Positions 39,687 to 48,907 of a stretch of DNA of 64,000 nucleotides are shown here, piece by piece. The position numbers and the translations under genes were made by a program. Position 1 is the first letter of the stretch, and each line of letters starts with the position of its first letter. The notes beneath the pieces were generated by a model that was not told the origin of the DNA, searched no databases, and was given only the letters and a program-made list of their open reading frames with translations. Source of the DNA: Kocuria salsicia (GTDB lineage Bacteria; Actinomycetota; Actinomycetes; Actinomycetales; Micrococcaceae); the NCBI RefSeq assembly GCF_007681555.1, contig NZ_VELE01000006.1, forward strand, positions 62,001 to 126,000. The letters are read 5' to 3'.

Positions 39687-39721
39687 GGAGCGCTCACCCC
39701 CCCGGGGGGGGCCGCGCTCCG
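39687..39721. terminator. GC-rich hairpin between convergent genes
   Basis: GGAGCGC, then a C-run meeting a G-run, then GCGCTCC, form a long stem between the MFS gene and the convergent sulfur-transporter gene. GACGACGCC-type motifs flank it on both sides (39679 and 39808) in inverted orientation. Confidence 0.7.
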
Positions 39722-39837
39722 CACTCTCCCGGTGGTACGACGATGCCGCCGCGCCCTCCCAGCCCCGGCCCCCGGCAGACGGGGATGTGAGGCGCGGAGG
39801 TGGCGCGGCGGCGTCGTGAACCGGGATGCCTGCCGGG

Positions 39838-41292
39838 TCAGCCCTTCTTCAGGGTGATCTGCCAGCTGGCGTCGCCCTTCTCCACGAAGTCGGTGACCTC
39901 GTGGCCGTCCGTGGCCGCCCACTGCGGAATGGCCTCGGTGGCCTGGGTGCAGTCGAAGTCGATCACCAGGTGGTCGCCGGTCTGCAGGGTCTGCATGACG
40001 TCCTTGGCCTCGATCAGCGGGAACGGGCACACGGCACCGAGCGAGTCCAGGGCGTAGTAGCCGTCGCCCAGGTCCGTGAGCTTCTTCGACGGTGCACCTG
40101 CCGGGTCCTTGACCATGAGCGCGGTGGGTGCCGCGGCGAAGCCCGAGAACACGTTCGCACCCGAGGTGCGGGGAGCGCCCGCGGTGGGGGCGGCGTCGAT
40201 CGAGTTGTCGTCCGGTGCGGTGGCGTCCACCGTGTGGTCCAGGCTCTGGGCGGTGGAGTAGGTGCCGTCTTCGCCGGTGGCGGGCTGCGTGACGGTGGGC
40301 TTGAGCCAGATCTTCGTGGCCGCCCCCACGCCCAGGGCGATGAACAGCAGCGCGATCCAGCCCTGGAAGGTGAACAGGCTGGTCTGGACCATGCCGTTGC
40401 CCACTGTGCAGCCACCGGCCAGGGCCGCGCCCACACCCATGAGCAGGCCGCCCGCGATGGAGCGCACCGTGGTGGTGGCGTCCGGGACGCGCACGCGGAA
40501 CTCACCCGTGGACTTGGCGGCGATGAACGAGCCCACCAGGATGCCGAGCACGAGCATCACGCCCCAGTCCAGCTTCCCGTCCGCTCCGGTGACCAGGAAG
40601 TTCAGCAGGTTGGCGGTGGGAGTGGTGATGCCCAACCCGTCATTGCGGCCGGTCGCGGCGGACAGCGGCCACGCGATGACGCCGATCAGACCCACGAGCG
40701 CGCCGGCGGTGTAGACGTGCAGGGGCTTCTTCCATGCGGGACGGCCGTTCAGCCGTGCGGGCTTCACAGTGTTCTTCTCGCGGTTGAGGAAGTGGCGCAC
40801 CATCACACCGGTGACCGCGGCCAGGACGATCACGAACAGCCACGGGGAGACGCCCAGGGCACTGGGGATGGTGGTGAGCCCGGTGTCCCACTGCTTCATA
40901 CCGGAGTTGAAGCCCTTGAGCACGCCGGTCTTCATGGCGGACGCGGACAGCGCGTACATGGCCAGCGCAATCCAGGAGCCCACGAGGCCCTCGCCGGAGC
41001 GGTACCACGTGCCGGAGGCGCAGCCACCGGCCAGGATGATGCCCACCCCGAACATGAACCCGCCCACGACCACGGCCAACGGCATGAACGAGGGGTAGTC
41101 GGGGGAGATCACCCCGAGGGTGGTGAGCGCAGCGAGCCCCACGGCGTGCACCGTGATCACCACGAGCAGAGCCGTGAACGTGCGCCACGAGCGCTGCAGG
41201 AAGATGTCCCGCAGCATGCCCGTCACGCAGAAGCGCCCGCGCTGCATCACGATGCCGAGCACGGCACCCAGGACGAGTCCGGAAAGGATCAT
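39838..41292 (-). CDS. YeeE/YedE thiosulfate transporter fused to TusA/SirA domain
   Basis: The 484-residue protein has an N-terminal YeeE/YedE membrane domain (residues 1 to about 335) with the three cysteine motifs used by thiosulfate channels: QRGRFCVTGMLRD, LAGGCASGTWYRSGEG and LAGGCTVGNGMVQTSLF. A Thr/Ala-rich linker of about 60 residues leads to a C-terminal TusA/SirA domain (DSLGAVCPFPLIEAKDVMQT) whose CPxP cysteine accepts sulfur. In other bacteria transporter and TusA are separate neighbouring genes; here they are one chain, so imported thiosulfate sulfur could be handed straight to the carrier. The start is the ATG of ILSGLVLG; upstream in-frame codons are possible. Confidence 0.9.
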   Translation of the reverse strand: MILSGLVLGAVLGIVMQRGRFCVTGMLRDIFLQRSWRTFTALLVVITVHAVGLAALTTLGVISPDYPSFMPLAVVVGGFMFGVGIILAGGCASGTWYRSGEGLVGSWIALAMYALSASAMKTGVLKGFNSGMKQWDTGLTTIPSALGVSPWLFVIVLAAVTGVMVRHFLNREKNTVKPARLNGRPAWKKPLHVYTAGALVGLIGVIAWPLSAATGRNDGLGITTPTANLLNFLVTGADGKLDWGVMLVLGILVGSFIAAKSTGEFRVRVPDATTTVRSIAGGLLMGVGAALAGGCTVGNGMVQTSLFTFQGWIALLFIALGVGAATKIWLKPTVTQPATGEDGTYSTAQSLDHTVDATAPDDNSIDAAPTAGAPRTSGANVFSGFAAAPTALMVKDPAGAPSKKLTDLGDGYYALDSLGAVCPFPLIEAKDVMQTLQTGDHLVIDFDCTQATEAIPQWAATDGHEVTDFVEKGDASWQITLKKG

Positions 41293-41639
41293 GAGTGTGT
41301 ACCTGGTTCCTGTGCGCCCGGGAGAGCGCACGTGTCGGAAATGGTTGACGAGGGAAGGACCACTACTGAACTACGCTCGAGCGCCGAGGTCCAGGGAGGT
41401 GTCACACGGCGCAACAGTGGGCCCAAGTTTGCTGCCCGAGTCGATGTTCCAGACTGAGGTATGCAGTCCACCCCCGCACCACCCCCGAGCAGGCTCCCGG
41501 CGACCACAACGGCGTCGTGATCCCCACGGACACGCATTTTGGGATCAGATGCACCGGCGGGTCCACCGCGCCCGCGTGGTCCGGGGCGTTTGCCAACAAC
41601 TGTGCCACCCAGCTGATCGGGGGCGATGACTCAAGCCGA
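41293..41639. other. Promoter region and unassigned spacer
   Basis: About 350 bases with no convincing gene. The first part is the upstream region of the thiosulfate transporter. The rest has a short plus-strand open frame (VVIPTDTHFGIRCTGGSTAP around 41520-41575) that could be a decayed gene piece, but it lacks a start and a recognisable family. Confidence 0.4.
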
Positions 41640-42122
41640 TCACCCGGAGCAAAACTGAGGTTTTGTCGGCCATGATGAGAGGCCCCTGCTCAACACCGCC
41701 TTGAGCGCCTCCCCCACCCGCCCCACCGACATCGGCACCTGCCCGAACACCGCTCTGGGGATCGGGCAGCGGCACAGCTCCGCCGTGCGGGACTCGTCCC
41801 AGTCCACGTAGACGTACCAGCCGCCCTCGTTGTCGCCTCGGACCTCCGCGGGGTCGGCCTCCACACCGTCCACCTCGAACGCCGTCCGCCGCACCCTCCC
41901 CACCGCGCACAGCTCCTGCCGCTTGGACAGGTACGCCCAGATCACGTCCCCCGACTTCATGGTGCGGAAGCCCGTGCGCAGGCACCAGCGGTCGATGGGC
42001 TGCGAGCGCCCGATGGCCTCCCACACCTCGGTCGCGTCCTCACGGGTGCGCCAGTCCGCGGGCATGTGCTCCGCGTGCGATGCGGGGTTGATGGGCAGGA
42101 ACCAGTGGACGTCCTCGCTCAT
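41640..42122 (-). CDS. EVE/PUA-like domain protein
   Basis: The 160-residue protein reads MSEDVHWFLPINPASHAEHM, then DRWCLRTGFRTMKSGDVIWA and CAVGRVRRTAFEVDGVEADP. The GDVIWAY strand followed by a glycine-valine turn resembles EVE/PUA-like folds, which bind modified bases in DNA or RNA. The fold assignment is tentative. The last residues (SWPTKPQFCSG) look unrelated to the domain. Its ATG overlaps the stop of the preceding SDR gene, so they are coupled, but the functional link is unclear. Confidence 0.6.
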   Translation of the reverse strand: MSEDVHWFLPINPASHAEHMPADWRTREDATEVWEAIGRSQPIDRWCLRTGFRTMKSGDVIWAYLSKRQELCAVGRVRRTAFEVDGVEADPAEVRGDNEGGWYVYVDWDESRTAELCRCPIPRAVFGQVPMSVGRVGEALKAVLSRGLSSWPTKPQFCSG

Positions 42123-43108
42123 CCTCGCCCCACCCACGAGTCCGCGGAGCCGTCCGCCAGCAGCGCGTCGTACCCCTCCCGGTACGTGGGGTACCGCCAC
42201 TCCTCGCGGGGCACCAGGGCGTGCACCAGCTCCCCGTCCACGATCTTCCCGAGCGGCCCCTCCCCCGGCCCGGAGTCGTCCGGGGGCACGGGCACGCCCA
42301 GCCGGTGCGCGAGGTGCGCGGCCACGTCACCCAGCAGGGCGGCGTCGTGGTCCACGGCGTGCAGCAGCCGCGGGAGGCGGGAAGCAGCCGACGACGCCGC
42401 CGCGCCGCCTCCCCCCGTGACCGTCCCGTTCTGCGGGACGTCCGTTCGCTCACTCTCTGCAGCACCGCCCCCACCGGTGGTCAACGCCCGCTCGCCCGCC
42501 ACGGTGCCCCGCTCCAGCAGGGTGGCCAGAACCGTCACGAGGTCGTCCCGGTGGATCCGGTTGGTCACCCGCCGGTGGGCCAGGGGCGCGCCGCGGCGCA
42601 CCCGGTCGACCATGGACGTGCGCCCCGGGCCGTAGATCCCCGCGGGCCGCACGATCACGAGGTCCGGGAACAGCTGCCCGGCCAGCTCCTCCGCCGCGAG
42701 CAGCACGTGGGCGGTGGGCCGCTGCGGATCGGGCGGGGTGGCCTCGGTGACACGTTCGCCGTCGCCGCCGCCCAGCACACCCGTGGAGGACACCAGGACC
42801 ACGAGTGGCTCTTGCTCCCCGAGTGCGCGCCGCAGCCCTCGCAGGCCGCCCAGGTAGGTGTGCTCGTAGCCGGCGACGTCGTGGCCGTCCGACGTGAGGG
42901 TGACCACCACCGCGTCGACCGCGGGAAGCTTCGTGCCCGCGGGGTCGGTGAGGTCCAGCGAGAGGCCGGTGAGCGGTGCGGGTAGCCGGTCCGCGTGGCG
43001 GCGCACACCCGTGGCCGCCCACCCCCGCTCCACCAGTCGCAGGCCCAGCGCGGTTCCCACGTCCCCGCAACCGGCCAGCAGAACGGTTCGCGTCGCGTTT
43101 TCAGTCAT
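42119..43108 (-). CDS. NAD(P)-dependent epimerase/dehydratase (YeeZ-like SDR)
   Basis: The 329-residue protein begins TENATRTVLLAGCGDVGTAL, a Rossmann GxGxxG turn, with RLVERGWAATGVRR following. The mid-part VVVTLTSDGHDVAGYEHTYL, LVVLVSSTGVLGGGDGERVT and VIVRPAGIYGPGRTSMVDRV matches the YeeZ/SDR_a5 group of extended short-chain dehydrogenases. Its substrate is not known. An insertion rich in Gly/Ala/Ser (residues 220-245) is a linker. The start ATG is good and the stop overlaps the EVE-like gene. Confidence 0.85.
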   Translation of the reverse strand: MTENATRTVLLAGCGDVGTALGLRLVERGWAATGVRRHADRLPAPLTGLSLDLTDPAGTKLPAVDAVVVTLTSDGHDVAGYEHTYLGGLRGLRRALGEQEPLVVLVSSTGVLGGGDGERVTEATPPDPQRPTAHVLLAAEELAGQLFPDLVIVRPAGIYGPGRTSMVDRVRRGAPLAHRRVTNRIHRDDLVTVLATLLERGTVAGERALTTGGGGAAESERTDVPQNGTVTGGGGAAASSAASRLPRLLHAVDHDAALLGDVAAHLAHRLGVPVPPDDSGPGEGPLGKIVDGELVHALVPREEWRYPTYREGYDALLADGSADSWVGRG

Positions 43109-43252
43109 GCCCTCAGCCTGTCACGCGCACACCGCGTCGCAACCCCGCCGCCCGTTCCCCGGCCGCTCAGCACGACGACGCCGCCCGCCCCCGTTCCGCG
43201 CCACCCGCCCTCGTCCAGGGGGCCGGGCGCCAACTTCCGGCACTGCTGCGCG

Positions 43253-45583
43253 CTACGCGGTCGAACCGGCCAGGAGCTCCTGCACCGCACGCGTCATCGG
43301 CCCCGGGGCCCACGAGCCCACACCCGCGATACGACCCACGGGCCGGGCGCCGCGCAGAGCGTTGGTCACGAACACCTCCGAGGCCTCAACGCAGTCCTGC
43401 ACGGTGAACGGCCGCTCCCGCACCTCGACCCCCGCGGTGCGCAGCGCCGAGAGAACCCGGGCGCGCATCACCCCGGGCAGGATCCGGCCGTCCACGGGCG
43501 GGGTGGTGACCACGCCGTCGCGCACCACGAACACGTTGGCCCGCCCGGTCTCCAGCACCGTGCCGTCCTCGTCTACCAGCAGCGGATCGCACACCGGGGA
43601 CCACGGCCCGGGCACGGCGTCCAGGGCGCAGCGGTCCGCCCACTTGTGGCACCCCCACCCGCCGGGCACCACCACCGGGCGCAGCACCCACGGCTCCACG
43701 GGAGGGGCCGCGCCGGGAGGGTTCAGCGGCGCGTGGGGCATCTCGGTGCAGAGACCGCCCGCGTCCGGGACCGCCGTGACCCGCAACCGGTGCGGGCCGT
43801 CCAATCCGGCGGCACGCTGGATGATCTGCTCCGCGAGCGCCCCCGGCAGCTCACGGGAGAAGCACTCATGGACGCTGCTCCCGAGTCGCGCCAGGTGCTC
43901 CGCCAGCTGCTCGGGGCGGCCCTCACGCACGAGCATCGTGGTGAAGATCCCCAGGGAGGGGTCGGGGGTCGAGCGGATCACGGGCGCGCCCCGCAGGATG
44001 GCCGCGCACCCCGCAGGCTCGCGTTCTTTCGTGGCGGACCGCCCGACGAGCGACGTCGCAGAAACCGGTCCCCACCCGTCACCGCCGGGCGCCGCCCCGG
44101 CACGAGCGGACGGGCCCGGCGAGGCGGTCGGACCCGTCACGCTGCCGCTTCCCTCAGCCGCCTCGTCGCGGGCTCCGCCGTCCTGGGAGGCATCGACCAC
44201 GCACCCCGGGGTCTCCACCTCCGCGGACTCCGCGTGCTCCCGCCACTCCCGGGACAGCCCCGCCCCGAACCGGGCGCCCACCGCATCCAGCAGCGGAGCG
44301 GCCTTCACGAGCGTCTCGAACGCCTCCCCGTCTGGGTCCGAGTCCGCGACGATCCCGCCGCCCACACCCAGGCGCACGGCCCCGCCGGAGAACTCGAAGG
44401 TCCGGATGGCCACGTTCATCGCGAGCCCCGCCACCGGGCTCACGCACCCCACGGCGCCGGTGTAGACGCCCCGGGCCGTGGTCTCCAGCGCGTTGATGAT
44501 CTCGGTGGCCCTGATCTTCGGCGCCCCCGTGCACGAGCCGGGCGGGAACGTGGAACGCAGCAGGGCGGCGTCGTCGAGCCCGGGGCGCAGCGTGCCGTGG
44601 ACGTCCGCGACCAGGTGGTGCACGCCCGTGTGCGGCTCCACACGCGGCACGGCGGGGCTCAGGACGGAACCGGGGACGCACGCGCGGGAGAGGTCGTTGC
44701 GCATGAGGTCCACGATCATCACGTTCTCCGCGCGGTTCTTGGCGGAGGAGTGCAGCGCGCGGGGGTCCGAGTCCGCGGGCGCGGTGCCCTTGATCGGGGA
44801 GGTCAGCACGTCGCGGCCGGTGCGGCGCAGGTAGAGCTCGGGCGAGAAGCTGGCCACCGCGCCGCCCGGCACGCGCAAAAACCCGGCGAAACGCGGCCGC
44901 AGCCACTCGTACCCGGCGCAGAACAGGTCCAGTGGGTCACCGTCGAATGCCGCCGTGAGCTCGCGGCAGATGTTCGCCTGGAAGATGTCCCCGTCCCGGA
45001 TGTGCTCCAGCGCGCGCCGCACGGCCTTCGCGTGGGCCTCGCCGGTCACGGCGGCTTCGAACGGCCCGCACCGGTACGGGCGCGGGGCGCACACCCCGGA
45101 CGACGACGCCGGGCCGGACCCGAGCGCCCGCCCCACCGCCGCGATCGTCTCGGCCACCCGGGCAGGGTCTGCTCCGGGAAGGGACTCGCAGAACCAGCGG
45201 TCCGCGGCGGCGTCGTGCACCAGGACGTGGTCATAGTGCGCGAGGTGGTGCTCCGGCAGGCCGCCCGAGCGCGGAGGGGCGGGCGGAAGCGACTCGAGGC
45301 GACGCGAGAGCTGGTAGCCGAGGTAGCCGATCCACCCGCCGCCGAACCGCGCGGGACCAGCGTCATTGCTTCCCGCAAGAGCGCGGACCGGAGCGTCGTC
45401 GGTCGCGGAGCCCAGCGCGGCGAACGGGTCCTCGTCCGCACCCACCACGCGCGTGGGCCGGACGCCGATCACCGCGTCCCCGTGCGCCCAGTCGCCGAGC
45501 AGCGCCGCGAGCCCGGGCTCGTCGCGCAGCGCGCGCAGCATCTGCACGGGACTCACGCGGTGCGGCAGGGCGGTGCGGGGCAC
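43253..45583 (-). CDS. pabBC: Aminodeoxychorismate synthase component I-lyase fusion
   Basis: The 776-residue protein fuses two steps of p-aminobenzoate (folate) synthesis. The N-terminal PabB part converts chorismate to aminodeoxychorismate, with FQANICRELTAAF, SPIKGTAPADSDP, RAENVMIVDLMRNDLSRACV and GSCTGAPKIRATEIINALE. After a low-complexity linker of about 90 residues, the PabC part (PLP-dependent lyase) has LGIFTTMLVREG, the likely cofactor lysine in GGWGCHKWADR, and LETGRANVFVVRDGVV. The GTG start follows GAGAGGAA; the frame stays open far upstream but is noncoding. The glutamine amidotransferase subunit (PabA) is not in this window. Confidence 0.93.
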   Translation of the reverse strand: MPRTALPHRVSPVQMLRALRDEPGLAALLGDWAHGDAVIGVRPTRVVGADEDPFAALGSATDDAPVRALAGSNDAGPARFGGGWIGYLGYQLSRRLESLPPAPPRSGGLPEHHLAHYDHVLVHDAAADRWFCESLPGADPARVAETIAAVGRALGSGPASSSGVCAPRPYRCGPFEAAVTGEAHAKAVRRALEHIRDGDIFQANICRELTAAFDGDPLDLFCAGYEWLRPRFAGFLRVPGGAVASFSPELYLRRTGRDVLTSPIKGTAPADSDPRALHSSAKNRAENVMIVDLMRNDLSRACVPGSVLSPAVPRVEPHTGVHHLVADVHGTLRPGLDDAALLRSTFPPGSCTGAPKIRATEIINALETTARGVYTGAVGCVSPVAGLAMNVAIRTFEFSGGAVRLGVGGGIVADSDPDGEAFETLVKAAPLLDAVGARFGAGLSREWREHAESAEVETPGCVVDASQDGGARDEAAEGSGSVTGPTASPGPSARAGAAPGGDGWGPVSATSLVGRSATKEREPAGCAAILRGAPVIRSTPDPSLGIFTTMLVREGRPEQLAEHLARLGSSVHECFSRELPGALAEQIIQRAAGLDGPHRLRVTAVPDAGGLCTEMPHAPLNPPGAAPPVEPWVLRPVVVPGGWGCHKWADRCALDAVPGPWSPVCDPLLVDEDGTVLETGRANVFVVRDGVVTTPPVDGRILPGVMRARVLSALRTAGVEVRERPFTVQDCVEASEVFVTNALRGARPVGRIAGVGSWAPGPMTRAVQELLAGSTA

Positions 45584-45741
45584 GGGTTCCTCTCGAGGGC
45601 GGGGCTGGTCGAGCCCATGATACGAACCCACCGCCCCGCGCGGGTGCGCGGAGCGGCGGGTTCGACGAGGCAGGGGCGGGTGGCAGCGGCGTCGCCGTCC
45701 CGGGGGGGGAGGCACCCGCGGGGCACGACGACGCCGCGCGC

Positions 45742-45954
45742 TCAGTCCTCGGGCGCGGCCTCCAGGGCAGAGGCGTGGTGCGCGGCCCGCGAGCCGGTCT
45801 TCTCCGACTCGACCTCGTGCACCGGATCGTCGTCCGTGGCCTTGAACGTCTGACCCTTGAACTCGAACTCGTCCGTGTGCGTGGACCGGACCGTCCCCCG
45901 GGTGGGCCCCTGCGGGGTGTTCCACTGGACGCGGTCGCCCGTGCTGAACGCCAT
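45742..45954 (-). CDS. DUF2945/hypervirulence-associated TUDOR domain protein
   Basis: This 70-residue protein begins MAFSTGDRVQWNTPQGPTRG and contains TVRSTHTDEFEFKGQTFKAT, a small beta-barrel of the HVA1 TUDOR-like (DUF2945) family. GAGGAGAGG precedes the ATG. The function of this family is unknown. It follows the oxidoreductase gene by 30 bases on the same strand and may share its transcript. Confidence 0.85.
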   Translation of the reverse strand: MAFSTGDRVQWNTPQGPTRGTVRSTHTDEFEFKGQTFKATDDDPVHEVESEKTGSRAAHHASALEAAPED

Positions 45955-45984
45955 GGTGTGCCTCTCCTCAGTGGTGCGCGGTGA

Positions 45985-47004
45985 TCAGATCTTCACGACC
46001 ATCTTGCCGGTGTTCGCGCCCTTCATCATGTCGATGAAGGCGTCCACGGCGTGGTCCAGGCCCTCCACCACGGTCTCGTCGTAGGCGATCTTCCCGGAGG
46101 TGAACCACTCGGTCATCCGGGAGGTGTACTCCTCGGTGACGTCCCAGTGGTCACCCATGGTGAAGCCTTCGAGCATGAGCGAGTTCTTGATGATGTTGCC
46201 CATGTTGTCCGGACCGCAGGGGCGCTCGGTGGAGTTGTACTGGCTGATCGCGCCGCACACCGCCACCCGGCCGTGCCGGTTCAGCACGTCGAGGGCCGCC
46301 TCGAGGTGGTCGCCGCCCACGTTGTCGTAGTAGACGTCCACGCCGTCCTCGCCCACGGCCTTCGCGAGCTGCTCACGGATGGGGGCGTCCTTGTAGTTGA
46401 GCACCGCGTCGAAGCCGTACTTCTCGGTCAGCAGCTTGGCCTTCTCGTCCGAACCGGCGGAGCCGATCACGTACGAGGCGCCCAGCTGCTTGGCGATCTG
46501 ACCGGCCGCGGAGCCCACGGCACCGGCAGCACCGGAGACGAACACGCGGTCGCCCTCCTTCAGCCCGGCAATGCGGGTGAGTCCGGTGTAGGCGGTCATG
46601 CCCGTCATCCCCAGGATGCCCAGGTACACGGACAGCGGGGTGTCCGGGAGCTCCTGGATGGCGGTGAACTCGTCCGCGGAGCCCTGTGCGAGGTCCCGCC
46701 AACCGTACTGGTGCAGCACGGGGGTGCCCTCAGGCAGCTTCTCGGAGCGGGACTCGACCACGCGGCCCACGGCGCCGCCGGTCATGGTCTCGTTCAGCGC
46801 GAACGGCGGCACGTAGCTCTTCTCGTCCCGCATACGGCCGCGCATGTAGGGGTCCACGGAGATGAACTCGTTGCGCACGCGCACCTGGCCGTCCTGCAGC
46901 TCGGGCAGCTCCACGGTCTCGGTGCGGAAGTTCTCGGGCTCGGGCCACCCCTCCGGGCGGGAGACGAGCTGGATCTGTGTGCTGATGGAATCGTTGGTAG
47001 CCAT
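45985..47004 (-). CDS. NADPH-dependent medium-chain reductase (alkenal/curcumin-reductase type)
   Basis: The 339-residue zinc-independent medium-chain dehydrogenase has the leukotriene-B4-dehydrogenase/CurA layout: IQLVSRPEGWPEPENFRTET, SVDPYMRGRMRDEKSYVPPF, MTAYTGLTRIAGLKEGDRVF, the NADPH-binding VSGAAGAVGSAAGQIAKQLG, and DVYYDNVGGDHLEAALDVLN. The zinc-binding cysteines of alcohol dehydrogenases are missing, as in this family. It reduces C=C bonds of alpha,beta-unsaturated carbonyls or quinones, often as a stress defence. Confidence 0.93.
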   Translation of the reverse strand: MATNDSISTQIQLVSRPEGWPEPENFRTETVELPELQDGQVRVRNEFISVDPYMRGRMRDEKSYVPPFALNETMTGGAVGRVVESRSEKLPEGTPVLHQYGWRDLAQGSADEFTAIQELPDTPLSVYLGILGMTGMTAYTGLTRIAGLKEGDRVFVSGAAGAVGSAAGQIAKQLGASYVIGSAGSDEKAKLLTEKYGFDAVLNYKDAPIREQLAKAVGEDGVDVYYDNVGGDHLEAALDVLNRHGRVAVCGAISQYNSTERPCGPDNMGNIIKNSLMLEGFTMGDHWDVTEEYTSRMTEWFTSGKIAYDETVVEGLDHAVDAFIDMMKGANTGKMVVKI

Positions 47005-47169
47005 GTATGCATCGTGGCACGCCCGGACGCTTGCCGCAGCAAGGATTCGCGCCCAGCGGACGTTGCCCCCGGTTGCTCGTCACATGGGGCAGCCCAGGAG
47101 TAATTTACGCGCCCCACGGTGATTGCCGACGCCGCACGGACCGGCTCCCGGGGGCACCCCGCGCGCGGC

Positions 47170-47292
47170 TCAGCCCTGACGAGCCTTCATGCGCGGGTTC
47201 TTCTTGTTGATCACGTAGGTCTTGCCCCGGCGGCGGACCACCTGCGAGCCGGGGATCTGCTTGAGGGAGCGGAGCGAGTTGCGGACCTTCAC
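47170..47292 (-). CDS. rpmJ: Ribosomal protein bL36, zinc-free form
   Basis: The 40-residue product, starting [20 protein letters not shown] and ending [12 protein letters not shown], is the large-subunit protein L36. The four Cys/His zinc ligands of the standard form are absent, so this is the alternative zinc-independent paralog (YkgO type), usually made when zinc is scarce. GTG start after AGGAGG. A 15-bp Zur-like box lies directly upstream, overlapping the end of the histidine kinase gene. Confidence 0.94.
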   Translation of the reverse strand: MKVRNSLRSLKQIPGSQVVRRRGKTYVINKKNPRMKARQG

Positions 47293-47305
47293 GGACCCTC
47301 CTTTT

Positions 47306-47320
47306 TGCGAATAATTCTCA
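47306..47320 (-). promoter_or_regulatory. Zur/Fur-type operator before rpmJ
   Basis: On the minus strand TGAGAAT-T-ATTCGCA is a 7-1-7 inverted repeat with one mismatch, the format of Fur/Zur boxes. It overlaps the stop codon of the kinase gene and ends 13 bases before the rpmJ start, fitting Zur repression of the zinc-free L36. Confidence 0.65.
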
Positions 47321-48907
47321 TTCAGGAGAATAGCACGGCGGGTCGGCATCCACGGCCCGCTGCACCGGTTCGCCCTGCTGGGTCGCCAGGGGGAGATCCA
47401 GCGTGACGGTGGTGCCTTCCCCCTCCACCGACTCCAGGGCCACGGACCCCCCGTGCTGCTCCACGATGGTGCGCATGATCACGAGCCCCAGTCCCGTTCC
47501 GGGCACCTGCTGGGCCGTGGCGTTGGAGGCCCGGGTGAAGCTCGTGAAGAGGGACCCCACCTCTTTCTCGGGAATGCCCATCCCGGTGTCCGTGCACGTC
47601 AGGCGGACTCCCGTGCCACCGGAGGTGCGTTCCAGCGTCAGCGTGACCGCGCCGTGGGGCGGGGTGAACTTGATGGCGTTGCCCACCACGTTGGTGACGG
47701 CCCGCTCCAGACGGTCCCGGTCCCCGGACACGGGCCACGAACCGTCCGTGTCCACGTGGACGGTCACCTCGCCCGCCGCGGCCTGGGGAACGAGATTGGT
47801 GACCACCCCGGACACGCACTCTGCGAGGTCCATCACACGGTGGCGCGCCGAGCGGTTCTCCTGGTCCTGGTCCAGCTTGTTGATCAGCAGCAGGTCCTCG
47901 ATCAGCAGCCGCAGCCGTTCCGTGTTGCGCCGCACCACTTCCAGCACGCGGGCCTGTTCCGGGCCGACACTGCCGAAGTCCCCGTCCTGGAGCATCTCCA
48001 CATAGCCGCTGATGGACGTGAGCGGGGTTCGCAGCTCGTGGTTGGTGGTGGAGACGAACACGGATTTCTGGCGGTTGAGCTCCGTGAGCTGCTCCAAGGT
48101 GCGCTCCCGCTGCTCCGCCACGTCCCGGGCCTCGCGGGTGAAGGCGTTGAAGGACGCGGCGAGGCCCACCACTTCACGAGCGCCGTGGGAGGTTTCCGCG
48201 ACGGCGTCGTGATCGCCCGCGCGCTGCCTCGCCACCGTGCACTGCAGCGCGAGCAGCGGCGCCCCGAGGGCGCGGTCCGCGCGGCCCAGGGCGAGGAACG
48301 CCACCGCGATCGACAGCATCGCGGCAGTCACCACGGCGGCCGCGGCCAGGGTCATGGACCGGTTCAGATCCGCTCTGCGCTGCTCCCGCAGGCGGGAGGC
48401 GTCCGCCCGGACGTCCTCCAGTGTGCCGAGGGCCCGGTCCATGGCGGATGTCGTAGTGGGCAGGTCCAGAGATCTCCGCGGGGTGTCCCTCCCTGGTTCC
48501 CGGGTGAGGCCTAGCCACGTGTCCACGGACTCGTTCAAGGACCGCAGCTGCGGCAGCCGTCCGGCCGCCACCTCACCCAGGACGTCCTGGGCTGCAGTGA
48601 GGTCCGCAGTGGCCTCAGCGTACTCCCGCGCGAAAGCCTGGTCTCCGCTGACCGAGTAGCCCCGCGCGGCCGTCTGGGCGCGCAGCAGCGTGGCCTCCAC
48701 CTGGTGCGTGGCATCCATCAGGGGTGTGATGGTGGTGCGCGTGGCAGCCACGTTCTGCTGCACCGTGTGCAGTCCCCACAGTGCGGTGGCGCCGGTGAAG
48801 AGCAGTGCGAGGCACAACAGGGCGAGCACCTGCAGGAGGATGGCGCGCACCCCGCGGTGGCGGACACCGTCCCGCACGCGGGTTACTGCCGGGAAGCGGG
48901 CGCTCAT
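47318..48907 (-). CDS. CHASE3-domain sensor histidine kinase
   Basis: A 529-residue membrane kinase. Two hydrophobic segments (about residues 20-42 and 180-200) flank a CHASE3-type sensor with [25 protein letters not shown]-like linker follows, then the phosphoacceptor box [20 protein letters not shown] and ATPase motifs [24 protein letters not shown] and [25 protein letters not shown] precedes the ATG. It is the last gene of the receiver-HEAT-glycosyltransferase operon and overlaps the glycosyltransferase stop, so it may control polysaccharide output; the receiver at 57537 is its likely partner. Confidence 0.94.
   Translation of the reverse strand: MSARFPAVTRVRDGVRHRGVRAILLQVLALLCLALLFTGATALWGLHTVQQNVAATRTTITPLMDATHQVEATLLRAQTAARGYSVSGDQAFAREYAEATADLTAAQDVLGEVAAGRLPQLRSLNESVDTWLGLTREPGRDTPRRSLDLPTTTSAMDRALGTLEDVRADASRLREQRRADLNRSMTLAAAAVVTAAMLSIAVAFLALGRADRALGAPLLALQCTVARQRAGDHDAVAETSHGAREVVGLAASFNAFTREARDVAEQRERTLEQLTELNRQKSVFVSTTNHELRTPLTSISGYVEMLQDGDFGSVGPEQARVLEVVRRNTERLRLLIEDLLLINKLDQDQENRSARHRVMDLAECVSGVVTNLVPQAAAGEVTVHVDTDGSWPVSGDRDRLERAVTNVVGNAIKFTPPHGAVTLTLERTSGGTGVRLTCTDTGMGIPEKEVGSLFTSFTRASNATAQQVPGTGLGLVIMRTIVEQHGGSVALESVEGEGTTVTLDLPLATQQGEPVQRAVDADPPCYSPE

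Noticed and set aside
42995-45853. 952-residue plus-strand frame across pabBC
   Set aside because: Antisense to the fused pabBC gene, whose motifs are unmistakable; the plus frame is His/Arg/Gly low complexity.
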